From assembly GCA_030544215.1 (NCBI GenBank), contig JARZZO010000003.1:19539879-19603878 (forward strand): 64,000 nt of DNA, in the 5' to 3' direction. This DNA is from Zantedeschia hybrid cultivar (taxonomy: Eukaryota > Streptophyta > Magnoliopsida > Alismatales > Araceae). Below the pieces are notes generated by a model. That model saw nothing but the letters and a program-made list of their open reading frames with translations. It made no database searches and was not told the DNA's origin. The first letter of the stretch is position 1. The number at the start of each line of letters is the position of its first letter. This document shows positions 1 to 11,744 of the stretch, piece by piece. Made by a program: the position numbers and the translations under genes.

Positions 1-403
1 TGTAGAAGGTTTACCTGGAGTAATTCAAGGTTTACAATGGTTGACGTCAAAACTTCCGCGAGGGCATCAGGGAAGACAATGAGTTAAAATAAAATGATTT
101 CAATACTGATGAATGCTGTGTGTTGGAGCATATGGAGGAGCAGAAATGATAGTGTTCAAGGGAAGTAAAGTCTACATTGAGAATATCTGTCTGCCTGCAG
201 TCTCATTGTGGTACCAGTGGAGCCGGCACATTTTGGGCATTTCAAGTGATTGTTGGAATAAAGTTATAAGTCATATGTAATTCCATTTGTTTTTTTTTTG
301 TTTCTATGGTCAGAGGAATCTCTCCTCTAGACTGTATTTGGATGTACTCCCACTATTTATTTTAATAAAATTGGTAGTGCACCTAAATTTTTTTTCAAAA
401 AAA
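1..403 (+). mobile_element. L1-type LINE, 3' end fragment
   Basis: The plus strand carries the last part of an L1 ORF2. The sense CWSIW..RND reading around 119-150 matches the C-terminal zf-RVT-like region seen in the other L1 copies here (for example CWSIWKERNDAIFRGSK in the copy at 18603-18830). It is followed by a 3' tail with the pattern 'aataaaattggtagtgcacc' and a short A stretch ending near 403. The 5' part lies outside the window. Frameshifts and stops are present. Confidence 0.75.
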
Positions 404-933
404 AGTTAGTGGAACTGACGTTTCAATGAAGTCTTACCTTCTGAAGATTTTCAAATGCTTCACTTCTTTCAACAGAAGTGAAAAACTGGTGATATAATGT
501 GTGAGCACAGAAACAACTTTCCAATCATGTTTGACAAAGCCTCTCAATCTACCCTCCTCTCAAGATAGCTTCTTAGTTCTTATGGTCTTACCTCGTATTC
601 CCAATATACCCTCGTCTCAAACATCACCTCTCAAGTTAGCTGAATATTTGAATTTCACATCATGCTGAAAAGTTTCTTCCACTATTTAATTTACCAAATT
701 TTGCCTCCTTGATCATGCGTTTCACTTTATTAAGGCACAACAAGCACCAAGTATTTCGAGACTGGATCATACAAACACAGAGAGGGAGAATCCTTGAACA
801 TGACGAATTTATATCCCCACGATTATGGTACATTTTCTTAGGTAGAAACTGAAAATATGCATAAGCTCTCTTGCAGGTGAGCAACGCAATGCGAATGAAA
901 TGGTAAAGGAAAGGGCAATTGTTGGAGAAATAC
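404..933. other. PHYLLO: Intron sequence, nothing recognised
   Basis: This lies downstream of the 934-1497 exon in gene direction. I looked on the minus strand for the next MenD block (a GSRITSKR-like start) and did not find it. No element ends are evident. Confidence 0.5.
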
Positions 934-1497
934 CTGGAGAACCACATCCAGTTCTGCCCAGCTCCTGACTAAATCTGATACGAGAACATGATCCAAATGA
1001 TCTATAAACAGCAGATTATCAATATCAGGGAATGTATTAAAAACTTTTCGGATCCGTAGCCCAGATAAGATATCAGTTACCACTGGCCAAAGAAGGTGTT
1101 TAGCTAAGAGAAGGGCTGCCCATAGTTCATCTTCCATGTGGAGAGCACTGATAAGTAGAATACCCTTCTCGGCATTTTGAATAATTTTAAGAACCTCGCT
1201 GACTTGACCATCGCCATGATTAAAGGTGCACAAGCATTGCGTTTTGTAATATTGAGTAAAAGGTGTCTGATTTGACATCCAAGTTTCTAATCCTTTCAGA
1301 CAGTTCAATGACCACTCGACTGGATAATCTTCTAGTGGTTCTCGAAAGGGGCAGTTAATGTGGACAGGACCACATGGTGTACGAGTTGAACTGTACACAG
1401 CAAAGTCAATTGTTGTGAGAAGCATTCTTGCAGTAACTTCATCAGTTGGTGGAGGAAGATTGAAGAAATGTCTCACAAATGTGCCAAAATGGTTGAC
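934..1497 (-). CDS. PHYLLO: PHYLLO exon, MenD central domain (188 codons)
   Basis: A 564-bp exon read in phase 0 from an acceptor ending tttgtttatag (just above 1497) to a donor CAG/gtattt (just below 934). It begins VNHFGTFVRHFFNLPPPTD and continues through CGPVHINCPFREPL, WMSN and LLLAKHLLWPVVTDILSG, ending AELDVVLQ, all in the order known for plant MenD. This covers the end of the N-terminal ThDP-binding domain and most of the central domain. It joins the exon at 10832-10930 without loss of a residue. There is no internal stop. The exon coding for the next MenD block was not found below 934, so it must lie beyond the left edge. Confidence 0.92.
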
Positions 1498-2199
1498 CTA
1501 TAAACAAATCTGGAAATGATTAATTAATCAATAATTGTCTGCTGGTACACTTTGTACGATAAAGCACTTCTGCAATCTTGACCACTCAAACTTTGCCAAA
1601 TGCTGAACTATTCTAAGAGAAAATGTCACGTTTGATGATATTCATGGAGCATGAAAGAAAGAAAGCATAACAACCTCAAAGATTCATGGACTAGATACCA
1701 TGATGGGAATTGACTTGATTTAGGTTCTCACAACAAAGGCTAGAATCAATAACCTTTTATTGGCAGACTAGAAGAAGTGTAAAAATTATAGAGGTCAAAT
1801 ATTAGATTGTTTTCAACCAGGAAACTGAGTTATGAAGAAAAAGAAAAACAGAATGCAACATTCAGGAGAAAGAGAAATTCAAATGAAAAAAAAATCAGCA
1901 GATCAATAGCTCCTCAAAGATAATTTTTTGCAGATAGTTATAATCAGATCCAACCCCTCACCACAAGCATACAGAAAAAAAACAAACGAACCGGCCTTTT
2001 GGGATAAATGCTACAGTGCACAGCATCTTTTAGCACATGCTTCTGCTTTTCTTTCATTATCTGAGTGTCTATTGAGTATGACCTATTTGTCAATCATGAA
2101 TTTATGCTGCATACAGTCCTGTTTGTTAATAGATATCATAGACACCATAAACTGACGTTATTCCTATTTCTTGTAGGTTATGGGATACTTCCACTCTAA
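1498..2199. other. PHYLLO: Intron sequence, nothing recognised
   Basis: Low-complexity AT-rich intron DNA next to the splice acceptor of the 934-1497 exon. The short open frame at 1928-2155 has no family features and is not called. Confidence 0.5.
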
Positions 2200-2514
2200 C
2201 TCCCCCATAGCCGATCCCAAGCCCGCTTGAGAAAGAAGGGGGGTTTGTCTTGGATTGACAGCCAGCACTTAATAAATTTGTCACAACCCAATCATAAATC
2301 ATGAACCAATATTTTGTGCCAATGCTAAGACGTTCGCTGGAAGCGATGCGTTACATCGGCGCTCGGGTGTAATGAGAAGTGAGCAAAAGACTGCTAGGGT
2401 GTTCCCCATAAGCGACGCACCGCAATGGCGCCCAATTGCGGTGGCAAATAAGCAAGGGTTCTCATGCATTAGACAAACACGAGTAAACAAGTTAGTCCAT
2501 AAGAATAAGAATAA

Positions 2515-3283
2515 AATTTGTTTAGCTACATGGAACATAGGAATCCTAACCGGTAAAAATTTAGAATTAGTTAAACTAATGAGATAGGAGGGTCAACATA
2601 GCTTATTTATAGGAAATTAAATGGAATGGTTCTAAAGCTAAAGAAATCAAAGATTTCAAATTTGATATGTAGGTAAGAGTAATAATAGAAGTGGTGTAGT
2701 TATTATCATAGATAAAGAGTTTAAAGAAAAAGTTGTAAAAGTTAGAAGGGAGGGGGATAGACTCATATTAATTAAACTTGTAGTAGGTGAAGAAGTTTTA
2801 AATATAAGTATTACTTATGCACTTCAAATAGGATTAGAAGAGAGTATTAAGAAAGAATAGTGGGATAATTTTGATAAGGTAATTCAAGATATCGCTCATA
2901 GTGAAAGGACTTTTGTCGGAGAATATTTAAATGGCCATATAGGAATAGTAGTTATGAGAGGGTCCACGGAGGCTTTTGGCTTTGGTGATAGAAATGACAT
3001 AGGTGGAACCATTCTTGACTTTGCTAATGCATATGATTTAATAATTACAAATACTTACTTTAAAAAGAGAGACGAACATTTAATAACTTATAAAAGTGGA
3101 ACGCATAAAAGTCAAATAGATTATTTTCTTATTAAAAAAGTTAATCAATCATTATGTAAAGATTGTAAAGTCATTCTTGGAGAAAGTCTAGTCTCTCACC
3201 ATAGGGTTTTAGTTATAGATATTTACATCCAAAAGTTGAAGAAAAAGGATATAGTGAATAGTTGCCCAAAAATTAAATGGTGA
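2515..3283 (+). pseudogene. RTE LINE endonuclease domain, broken
   Basis: Reading through stops and shifts, the plus strand gives the TWNIGILTGK motif, a GVVIIIDKEFKEKV-like stretch, GEYLNGHIG, then FGFGDRNDIGGTILDFANAYD (2954 onwards) and SGTHKSQIDYFLIKK. This order is that of RTE apurinic-like endonucleases, which nick target DNA for target-primed reverse transcription. There are stops near 2585, 2860 and 3281. A partial tandem duplication follows (about 3521-3662). Confidence 0.75.
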
Positions 3284-3520
3284 AATTTAAAAGGAAAGAA
3301 TTTAGATGTCTTTAAAAAGTGTCTATAAAGGAGAATATATGGGATTCTGAGAGAAAAATTAACATAATATGGAATAGAATGGCTACTTGAATAAATAGAG
3401 TAGCAAAAAAAAAACTTCGATGAATCTAAAGGTAAAAGAGTTCTTATAAAAGAGACGTGGCGGTGAGATAATGAAATTCAGAAATCTATTAACCATAAAA
3501 GAGAATGCTTTAAAATGTGC

Positions 3521-3662
3521 CAAATGAGTACAAATGATAAAACCTTCAAAGATTACAAAATTACAAAAATAAACACAAAGAAAATAATTAGTGAGTGGCA
3601 AATAAGTAAAAATGATCAAACCTTCAAAAATACAAAATTGCAAAAATAAACACTAAGAAAAT
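3521..3662 (+). repeat. Tandem duplication of about 75 bp in the RTE element
   Basis: Two similar units (from 'gtgccaaatgagtacaaatg' and from 'gtggcaaataagtaaaaatg') both continue into accttcaaa, (a)ttacaaaat and aataaacac.aagaaaata. The second unit stops a few bases before the target duplication of the solo LTR at 3665. Confidence 0.7.
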
Positions 3663-3875
3663 AGATAGTTGTTTGCGAAGATTTTTCTAACCTTCGTCGG
3701 GACCCGACCTAGACACATCTCTCCTATGTCGGATTATTCGGAAATCCATTTTTTTTGTTTATCTAGAGAATTATAGGTCGGTTTTATATTTTATCGGACT
3801 ATGGGAGCTTGGGATTAGCCCTCAGGGAATCCGGGACTTCGAATCAAACGAAGATTCGAGTATATGACCTCTCTC

Positions 3876-3919
3876 CACTGACCTCGGTCAGTGTTAATTA
3901 CGCTGAGCGACTGCTCGAC
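3876..3919. repeat. LTR two-hairpin cassette, copy 1
   Basis: The sequence CACTGACCTCGGTCAGTG (3876-3893) is a perfect 8-bp stem with a 2-base loop. It is followed by ttaattac and a second, now imperfect inverted repeat (cgctgagcgactgctcgac, 3901-3919). The same pair occurs in all LTR relatives in the window. Confidence 0.75.
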
Positions 3920-5100
3920 AACCCTTGATTAACCGTCCGTATGATGCCCTTATAACATGCAACACTACTACTACAGGCAGCACATGCATATGCATATGAA
4001 GATATATTTTAGGTTAAACTCTTGGCCTCACCCAAGTTTAGGATGTGTTTATATGATTTTGGATTGATTCCAAGCTATCTGGATTAATTCCAAGTATATT
4101 GGATTGACTCCAAGTATTCTGGATTGATTCCAAGTATTTTAGACCCATAAGGGTATTTTTGTAATTATGCCAAGTTGGAGGGTATAGGGAGATTATGGTT
4201 ATTTAAGTGTATGAAATGAGTTTTAATGATTTAGGAAGGTTTCAAAACCTTAGGAGGTATTTTAGAGTTATTTCAAATGTGTTTGGATTGTAAGGGTATT
4301 TTGGTAATTTCGCCCATCTTATTAAGGTTTGGAGGGTATTTTGGACATATGAGAAATTTTGATATTTTTAAGAATTTTCGGTGATTTTTACAGATTTTTA
4401 ACATGTATGAGGGTATTTTTGTAATTTGTATTAAGCTCTAGGGTCATTTTAGTCATTTCAGAATTTTATATATTTTCAGATTTGGTTCTCTTTTTTTTTT
4501 ACTGGTTTTTACTGAATTTTACAGGCTTTTTCTGATTTTTATATTTATTTTATTAATTTTAGATAATTTTCGCAGATTTTATTAATTAATTAAGTATGTG
4601 GAGTATTTAAGTCATTTTTTAACTTAAGTATATTATTTTATGTCTCAATGTTTCATTATTAAGTTTTAATTATGAGTCTAAGATTAGTTATGTATGGGAT
4701 GAGGCCAATGATATTTTAGAATATTTAATTATATGTTTTATGTATTTTAATTAGTTATAAAACTAATTATTTTGCATATGAAAATATAGTAACATAGTGT
4801 TACTTAAATAGTAGATTCATGAACACACATGCACACACATATGCTCAAAGGACAAATAGTAGCATTCATTCATTATTTCAGCATAATCCCGTCTTATAGG
4901 ACGGTGATTTTACAACATAAATTTGGCAGAGCTTCCCCTTAAGAATAAACCTTAAGAAGAGAGCCCTCCCAGAAAATATCTCCTCCAAATCGCAGCAAAC
5001 CCGGGCAAGAGCACCGGATTTGGTCTTCAAATTGACAGAGTTTCCCCTAGGAAATTTTGGGCCAAATGGGTATGGGGCTTCTTCTTACCCCTTGGGGGGG

Positions 5101-5108
5101 TATTTATA
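5101..5108 (-). promoter_or_regulatory. TATA box of solo LTR
   Basis: The minus strand reads CCTATAAATACC, a strong plant TATA box, at a position shared with the related LTRs (33145-33152 on plus, and near 62104 on minus). Confidence 0.6.
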
Positions 5109-5138
5109 GGCTTCAAAGCCTTAATCGGTGGGGGTACC

Positions 5139-5170
5139 CACCCCCACCGGTTTTGGGAAACCGGTGGGGG
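5139..5170. repeat. GC-rich inverted repeat CCCCCACCGGTT/AACCGGTGGGGG
   Basis: A near-perfect palindrome around a short tggg loop, adjacent to G and C runs. A second similar inverted repeat occurs at about 5461-5508 next to the LTR end. Matching ones occur near 47610-47650 and 62231-62268 in the related LTRs. Confidence 0.7.
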
Positions 5171-5745
5171 GGGGTTCCCCTCCCCCTTTCTTCTTTCTTT
5201 TCCTGCTTTTTTAGGCTCATTAATGAGCTTGGGTTGCAGATTTGGGGTGTGGGCCAATGTGAAAAGGGTTTAAACCCCTTAAATCCAGATTTGGCTCCAT
5301 GTGAAAGGGGTTTTAGGATGAGTATTAAATAGGGTTCACATGGGATTCTTAACCCATGTGTGAATGGGGTTAAGACTCCCCATTAACTCCCTCCATCTTA
5401 ATTAATCCCCCCATTTTTTCTTTGAATTTTAAAATAGGAGAGAAGGGAGGGATCCTCCTCCCCCCCCCCCACCGGTTTTCCTCTTGGAACCGGTGGGGGG
5501 GGGCTTCTCCCCCTCCCTTTTGCTTTTAAAAAAATGGTTCCAACATTAGTAAAGTTAAGTTAAAGGCTTTTAAGGAATTGTATTATAAGTTAGGAACCCG
5601 AGAGGGTGAAAAAGATATATATAAACTTGCTAAACCAAGAGACAAAAGGAGTAAGAATTTTAATCATATTAAATATATTAAGAACGAGGACGGTAAGGTT
5701 CTAGTAAAGGATTGCCACATTACTAAGAGATAGAATACTTACTTT

Positions 5746-7143
5746 GAAAATTTGTTAAATGGGGATCAATTCAAAAGTAACCCTTATGAAGAAACTAATG
5801 AATATAGTGGACAAATTAATTATCATTATATTCGACAAATTAGAGCTTCAGAAGTCGAAGATGCTCTAAAAGGGATGAGAGTGGGTAAGGCCCTTGGACC
5901 ATATGGAATACCTATTGAAGTTCGAAAAAGTGTAGGTAGTATAAGTATTAAGTCGCCTACTGAACTTTTCAATAAGATTTCAAAAGCGAGGAGAATGTCG
6001 AATGACTAGAGAAAAAGTATTGTAATTTCATTTTTAAAAAATATAGGAGATATTCAAAATTACAATAATTGCCGTGCAATTATGAGTCTATGAGTCATAC
6101 TATGAAATTTTAGAAGAGAGTAGCAGAGAAGCATCTTAGGCATGTTACCAATGTTTCAAAAAATCAATTTGGTTTATGCCTAGTAGGTCTACTACGGAAG
6201 TTATTTTCCTATTGAGACAATTAATGAAGAAATATAGAGAGATGAAGAAAGATTTATACATGATTTTTATTGATTTAGAGAAAGCCTATGATCATGTACC
6301 TAGGGAGCTAATTTAATAGACTTTAAATAAGAATGGAGTATCTAAAGGATATATTTATGTGATTAGATATATGTATGAGAGGGTTTCTACGAGTGTAAGG
6401 ATGATTATTACAGAGTCCTCAAAGTTTCCTATTACTATTGGATTACATCAAGGGTCAACATTAAGTCTTTATCTTTTTACTTTAGTTATGGATGAGGCCA
6501 TTAAAAACTTGCATGGTGACACCCCTTGGTGTATGTTATTTGCAGATGATATTGTTCTAGTTGATGAAGATATTAAGAGTTTGAATGATAAACTAGAACA
6601 ATAGAGATCCGCGTTGAAATCTAAAGGCTTTAGGATTAGTTGAACTAAGATAGAATAGTCAAAAACAAAGGTTGACCAGATAGAGTTAGTTACTATCGAG
6701 GATCAAGTTATTCCTAAAAATAACAACTTTCGATATTTAGGATCTATTATTCAAGATAATAGAGAGATCCACCAAGATGTCACTCACATAGTCTATGTAG
6801 GTTGGCTGAAGTAGAGAAGTTCATTTGTAGTCCTTTGTAATTGACGGGTCCCCTTAAATCTCAAAGGTAAGTCTTATAGGATGGTTGTAAGACCTGTTAT
6901 ATTATATAGTTCCAAGTGTTGGGCTGTAAGAAAGGATCATGTGTAAGAAATGTATGTAGCTGAGACGAGGATGTTGAGGTGGATGAGTGGTAAAACTAGA
7001 AAAGATAAAATTATGAATGAATATATACGTAAGGATTTAGGGATAGCTCCCGTTAACATTAAGCTTAGGGAAAATAGGTTGCGATAGTTTTGTCATGTAC
7101 ATCGTCACCTAAATTTAGCACCAGTTAAAAGGTGTGATAGATC
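5746..7143 (+). pseudogene. RTE LINE reverse transcriptase domain, broken
   Basis: After the solo LTR the RTE reading resumes with YFENLLNGDQF (5740 onwards) and VEDALKGMRVGKALGPYGIP, the segment before the RT palm. Next comes a DLEKAYDHVPREL palm motif near 6280, MYERVSTSVRM, then the catalytic FADD box in MLFADDIVLVDED. The distal part contains CHVHRHLNLAPVKRCD near the element's 3' end. Stops at about 6009, 6317 and 6604 and several shifts make it non-functional. The catalytic Asp pair itself is still present. Confidence 0.8.
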
Positions 7144-8486
7144 CTCAAGACAGCCTCCCAGCGACACTGTTTAGGCTTGTGTATGAATTGGCTGACTAAT
7201 CTAACTGCAAAGGTAACGTTTGGTCTGGTATTGGTCAAATAAATGAGCTTGCCCACTAGCGTTTATAGCGAACATCATCAGAGAAGTCCTCACCGATCTA
7301 GTCCCAAAAATCAGGTCGTACAACAATAGGAGTATCAACTGGTTTACAACTAATAAGTCCCATTTCCTATAACAAAGCCAAGGCATACTTGAGTTGTGAA
7401 AGGGAGATGCCCTCTTTGTTGCATGCCACCTCTATGCCAAGATCTTTGGTGACAACCTATTATGCTTTCACAATGGCAATACCTTTCGTTATCACTACCA
7501 ATCAGAATCATATCATCCGCATAAACTGCCAAGACAACAATACCCGCAAAACTTTTAATGAATGCAGAGTGATCAGCTTGGCTATGTTTGAGACCAATAG
7601 CAAAGGCAATCTAGCTAAACTTATCAAACCATATTCACGAGCTTTGTTTTAAGCCATATGTTTCCTTCTTAACTTTATAGATCTTCATCTCCGCCTGAGC
7701 AAACTCTGGAGGTTGCCCCATGTAAACTTCTTCCTGTAAATCACCTAAGAGAAAGGCATTTTTCGCATCTGTATCATAAGCCAGCTAAGGTTAGTAGCCA
7801 CATAAAAAAGAAACTGAACAGAGGTGATACAAGCAATAGGAGAGAAAGTCTCAAAGTAGTCAATGTCATAGGTTTGTGTGAAGCCCTTTTGCAACGAGAT
7901 GTGCCTTGTACTTGTCAATCGAACCATCAGGCAGATATTTAACAGTAAGCACCCATCGGCAGGCTACAGGCACCACGCCAAGTGGAGAAGTGACAAGGTC
8001 CCATGTACCACAAGATAACAGAGCAGACATCTCATCCATGGCAGCCTTCCACCGAGAATTAGATAGTGCATCCTCACAAGATGTAGCAATGGAAATAGAA
8101 GAAAGAGATAAGGCAAAATCCCGAAAAGAAGGGATAAAATGGCCATAAGAAACAAAGCAGACAAGAGGATGAGAAGTAACCATACGAGAGCCTTTTCGAA
8201 TAGGCGGCCAAGTAAAATTCATGTCGAAAATAGAAGGTGAGTTAGCTGAGCGTTTACATTTCCGGATAGCAACGGGAAGGTCCAACTCAGAAACAAGAGG
8301 TGGTGGAGGATCTCCAGCCAAAGGAGGCAATGATGGCAGCGAAGTTTATGGTAACTGTGTTACTCAGTGCCTATAAACCTGCAATGGCTTAGGGACAAGA
8401 TGCACCAAATCAGAGGCACAATCATCGATCGGCAGGGAATTATCCAAAGGAGGAAGCAAGGCAGGAAGAGGCAAGGAAGGAGGTGT
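7144..8486 (-). mobile_element. Ty1/copia retrotransposon fragment (RT region)
   Basis: On the minus strand this gives, in order, part of a copia polyprotein: TATSCEDALSNSRWKAAMDEMSA, GTWDLVTSP, CRWVLTVKYLPDGSIDKYKA, LVAKG, QTYDIDYFETFSPIACITSV (8330 down to about 7770), then the catalytic VYADDMILIGSD (about 7500), and near 7200 LVSQFIHKPKQCRWEAVLRI. This is the start and core of the copia reverse transcriptase. LTRs, gag, integrase and RNase H are missing. Several frameshifts break it. It abuts the RTE end at 7143 and the L1 fragment at 8487. Confidence 0.85.
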
Positions 8487-9992
8487 TGACTCCACATTCT
8501 TGGGATGCCTTTGTCTCCCGAGCCTATTAGATACAGTGATTGGAATGTGGTTAACCATTTTGAGAAGAGATTGGCTGGTTGGAAAGGGAGACTCTTGTCA
8601 TTTGGGGGCAGATTAACCCTCTGTGGGTCGGTGCTTGATTGCCTTCTTACATATTTTCTCTCCACCTTCAGGATCCCTAGGAGCATTGTCAAGAAGTTGA
8701 ACTCTGTCCAGGCGAGATTCTTTTGGTATAGTAGTGGTGCCCTAAAAAAGGGGGATATCATATCACCTGGGATAGAATCTGTAGAAGCAAGTTGAACGGA
8801 GGTTTGGGCCTCAAAAGTATTTCCTTCTTTAACTTGGTTTTATTATCTAAATGGCTTTGGAAGTTGGTCAATTCGGAATCAGGTATGTGGTGGGAGATTA
8901 TCAAGCAGAACTACTATGGAAGGGCAAGAATTTGGGAGGTGGTCCCGCCGACTACTTATAATATCTCTCCCTTGTGAAAAGGAGTCCTTCTGGCCGCTGA
9001 TGTGTTTATACTTTATAGCGGGATCGTGGATTGCAATGGGTGACGACTGCAATACCCGCTTCTGGCAGGATGTATGGTGTTCTCATCAACCCCTTTGCCG
9101 ATTATTCCCTAAGCTTTTTGAGATTGATTATGATCCTAATGTTTTAGTGTGCCATATTCTTGAGGGGTATTCATCAGTGGTAGTTTGGAGACCTTTATTC
9201 ATAAGGAATATGAATGATGAGGAAGTCAATGAACTTGTGTTGCTACTCCAGCCGTTACAAGAGTGTCATATCGATAGAACGGCCAGAGATCGGTGGACTT
9301 GGATTGGGGACCCTAAACAGGTCTTCTCTGTGAAGTCGATCTACTCTACTATAGCTGATGGTGGTCTTCGGTATCCATTCTTCTCTGTCATTTGGAAGAC
9401 GAAGAGTCCGTCTAAAGTTCAAGTTCTCATGTGGAGGGCCTCCATCGATAGGCTCCCTACCCGAGATAGATTGGCTCGTTTTATGCCGGATATCTCTGGT
9501 TTGGCAGTCTCAGTGGCATGGATGAGGAGACTAGGGATCACACCTTTTGTGCATGTCCTTTTGCCTTGGACGTCTGGTCTTTTTTTGGGCCAAGCCCTCC
9601 ACTGCAGCATGGTAACCTGTTACTCACTGGATCAGATGCATCAGATATGGAATGGAGCGTGGAAGCTTAAAGGAGACTGGCTTTTTTGGTGGCTGATCTT
9701 GCATGCGACTTTTGGGATCCTTGGCCGGAATGCAATGGTAGAATTTCAAGAGGGAGGCTCATTCGCCAGGTTTTATTTTCTCTTCTATTTGTAGCCATGT
9801 AAAGGAATGGACGAGGGTTCTTTGTAAAGTGGATCAGTCCAACTCCACTCTCTTTGGTCTTTTGAGCGAGAGTTGAGCTTCGCACCTGCTTGGTGCCATT
9901 TTGTGGGTGATTTTGTTGTTTCTTCCCTCTCTTTTGTTTATGCTTTTTTAGTTATAATACACGTGATTCTACCCACTTTCAAAAAAATTTCC
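8487..9992 (+). mobile_element. L1-type LINE, 5'-truncated 3' fragment
   Basis: The plus strand has the last third of an L1 ORF2. FLGMPLSPEPIRYSDWN, FEKRLAGWKGRLLSFGGRLT (8490-8620) is the region after the RT catalytic core. Next come the FFNLVLLSKWLWKLVNSESG block and the C-terminal zf-RVT region (KSPSKVQVLMWRASIDRLPTRDRLARF, about 9400-9480). It ends with a 3' UTR and A-run near 9992. The frame is shifted at least three times. The 5' truncation is typical of L1 insertion. No clear target duplication was found. Confidence 0.85.
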
Positions 9993-10152
9993 TGCAACAG
10001 TGTAGAATTTCCTTATTCAATTGTAATATTGTTTGTCTAGATTTATCCTTTCTTTTTAATGGTGAGTAGCAATAGTCAGAGAGAATCCTATATGAGTTTG
10101 ACAACTTATTAATCACTAACACACTTTCTTTTGTTCCATTTTGGCTTTGTAG
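9993..10152. other. PHYLLO: Intron sequence, nothing recognised
   Basis: AT-rich DNA between the L1 tail and the exon-pair fossil. Confidence 0.4.
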
Positions 10153-10465
10153 GTGGCAGGGACATAGGAGTCTGGACGGAATTTAGGTGCAGGTGAATTA
10201 GCAGAACTGTTGAAAATTCAGCCAACACCTATTAAAGGTATTATCTCTTTCATTTAGGAAAGCCAATTATTTTATTAGCTATGCATCTATAGTTTCTCTC
10301 TCCTTTGATTATTGATGTACATGAAGTTCTTGGTGCATGCTTCCTCTCCTTTGTTTTTTTATTGCACATCAATTTTGCCTTTTAACTTTTACAGGTCACC
10401 CAAACCACTACCGCATGACCGAGGTGATGGCTCCAACACGGCATTCATGGCTGGAGTTGGGGTAG
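10153..10465 (+). pseudogene. Two-exon fossil of an unidentified gene, terminal exons
   Basis: On the plus strand, opposite to PHYLLO, two exon-like pieces fit together. Piece one (10153-10237) follows an acceptor ctttgtag and ends AAAG/gtatta; piece two (10395-10465) follows an acceptor cttttacag. Joined in phase 1 they encode ESGRNLGAGELAELLKIQPT, PIKG, then HPNHYRMTEVMAPTRHSWLE and LG before a stop at 10463-10465. Piece one has one in-frame stop (about 10165). I do not recognise the protein. The matching phases and splice sites argue for a genuine fragment of a multi-exon gene copied as DNA with its intron, rather than a processed copy. Confidence 0.45.
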
Positions 10466-10831
10466 TCACAAATTTAGCTCTCAAAGCAACCCAATGGATA
10501 AAGGTGGTGTCTCAGCTTCTTCAATTAAACCCTTGCACGTGTACTCTCTTCCAAAATATCTCCCTAACTAAAAGTTCCTTTTTATGTGCATATGTCCCAA
10601 TTGGAATAATGTTCACTTTTCATTAACTAAGTAACCAGTCTTAATGCATTCTGGATTCCTAAGAAGTTTAGCTGGTTCATTGGCCTACATGTTGGCACAA
10701 ACACTGATGTGAAGATATCAGCAAACTTACGAACCTGGTACAAACTAAAAACACCTCAAGCAAAGAACCTAAAGGATGATCTCAGGAACAAAAGGCAAAA
10801 CAAGTTTCATTTAAATAGCAAAGATTAATAC
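10466..10831. other. PHYLLO: Intron sequence, nothing recognised
   Basis: Contains the start of the 9.3-kb intron in gene direction. No element ends seen. Confidence 0.4.
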
Positions 10832-10930
10832 CTGGTTGATTGCCTGGTTTGCTCCGGCATCATGTAGTTCAGGAGGGCGATCAGCTGTAAGTATCAGAAG
10901 TGGAAGAAAATCTTGGCTAGCCTCCACAAC
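10832..10930 (-). CDS. PHYLLO: PHYLLO exon, MenD ThDP-domain segment (33 codons)
   Basis: A 99-bp exon, phase 0 at both ends, bounded by acceptor ggtttgcag and donor CAG/gtatta. It encodes VVEASQDFLPLLILTADRPP followed by ELHDAGANQAINQ, one of the most conserved stretches of MenD proteins. It is too short to stand out as an open frame and was found by reading the minus strand. It is flanked by introns of 28.8 kb (towards the gene's 5' end) and 9.3 kb (towards its 3' end), both filled with transposable elements. Confidence 0.93.
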
Positions 10931-11744
10931 CTGCAAACCATAGCATGATAACATGGCATACTATTAAATTATAAATAAGACAAAAAAACAAAAGATGATT
11001 AGCATGCATAAGGGAGTAACTAATATTAAAAAAAATTGACAAGAAACAAACAGCCCTTTTAGCAGGAAGTATGAAAATTATGGGGATAAAATGTCATTTG
11101 GGAATTGAGGATTAGTAAATTGGGATCAATTAAGGTCTACACAAAGAAAGAAAAGTCTGTCTATCTACTGGCAAGGGAGCTCAAAAGATAGTAAGAACGC
11201 TGGAACTCATGTTCAGGGCCAGCTTTGATGGGTCAACCATCAAAAGGGCCTACGATTCAATAAAGAAGATCATGTGTAAGAACCTTCAGGGTACAATAAT
11301 GATCATAACACAAAAGAAGACTGCAAGTTCTCCATAGCATAGTTCATGTAGCACACTGCTTCAATGCAAATTTAGGGAGTGCAACCTACCAGAGTAATTT
11401 ACAGTTTGGTCCATCCAACAATGCTCCACTTTGGCTACCCCAGTTGACTACATGATACTAGATATTGAACTCAAATCACTATCCTGTACAAGATTGAAAC
11501 TCATAGTAAAATATATTCATAATTGTTGTCATTATCATCATTGTCTTATGCCTTACCCATCAATTGGGGGTTAGATAGATCCAGTAAATGGTCCAACACC
11601 TGGCAAAGTTTGCTAACTGACCATCTAATGTCAACATTGTACAAGGTGGTGCAAATTACCCTGCCAAGATATTTTGGACAAGATAGATCTACAAGCCCCA
11701 TGAGGGTAGTTTGCAACTCAAAAACTATCTTCTTGGTTACACAA
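10931..11744. other. PHYLLO: Intron sequence, nothing recognised
   Basis: End of the 28.8-kb PHYLLO intron next to the acceptor at 10931. The open frames near 11523-11803 run on both strands and show no family motif. Confidence 0.4.

Larger units (their letters stand above)
3670..5545 (-). mobile_element. Solo LTR (same family as the TR-GAG LTRs)
   Basis: An 1876-bp sequence starting TGTTTGCGAAG and ending GGTTCCAACA, flanked by imperfect 5-bp target duplications (atagt at 3665-3669, ttagt at 5546-5550). It aligns along its length with the two LTRs of the element at 45742-62309, in the same orientation, and with the inverse of the solo LTR at 31696-38875. In the sense (minus) direction it has a TATA box (revcomp of 5101-5108) about 440 bases in. 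It lies inside the RTE LINE, whose coding halves resume on each side. No internal region is present, so it arose by LTR-LTR recombination. Confidence 0.85.
2200..7143 (+). mobile_element. RTE-clade LINE, degenerate, split by a solo LTR
   Basis: A plus-strand non-LTR retrotransposon of the RTE clade in two halves, 2200-3664 and 5551-7143. The first half has the apurinic-endonuclease start ICLATWNIGILTGKNLELV (about 2515-2575) and later endonuclease text. The second half has reverse transcriptase pieces including LEKAYDHVPRELI (about 6275) and LFADDIVLVDED (about 6535), then the terminal region with NLAPVKRCDR (about 7112-7140). The frame is broken many times, so it is inactive. The 5' boundary is approximate; the 3' end meets the copia fragment at about 7143. 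A solo LTR was inserted into it (3670-5545). Confidence 0.85.

Noticed and set aside
2299..2587. Overlapping open frames on both strands near the RTE start
   Set aside because: Only the plus-strand ICLATWNIGILTGK reading matches a family; the minus frame is a shadow.
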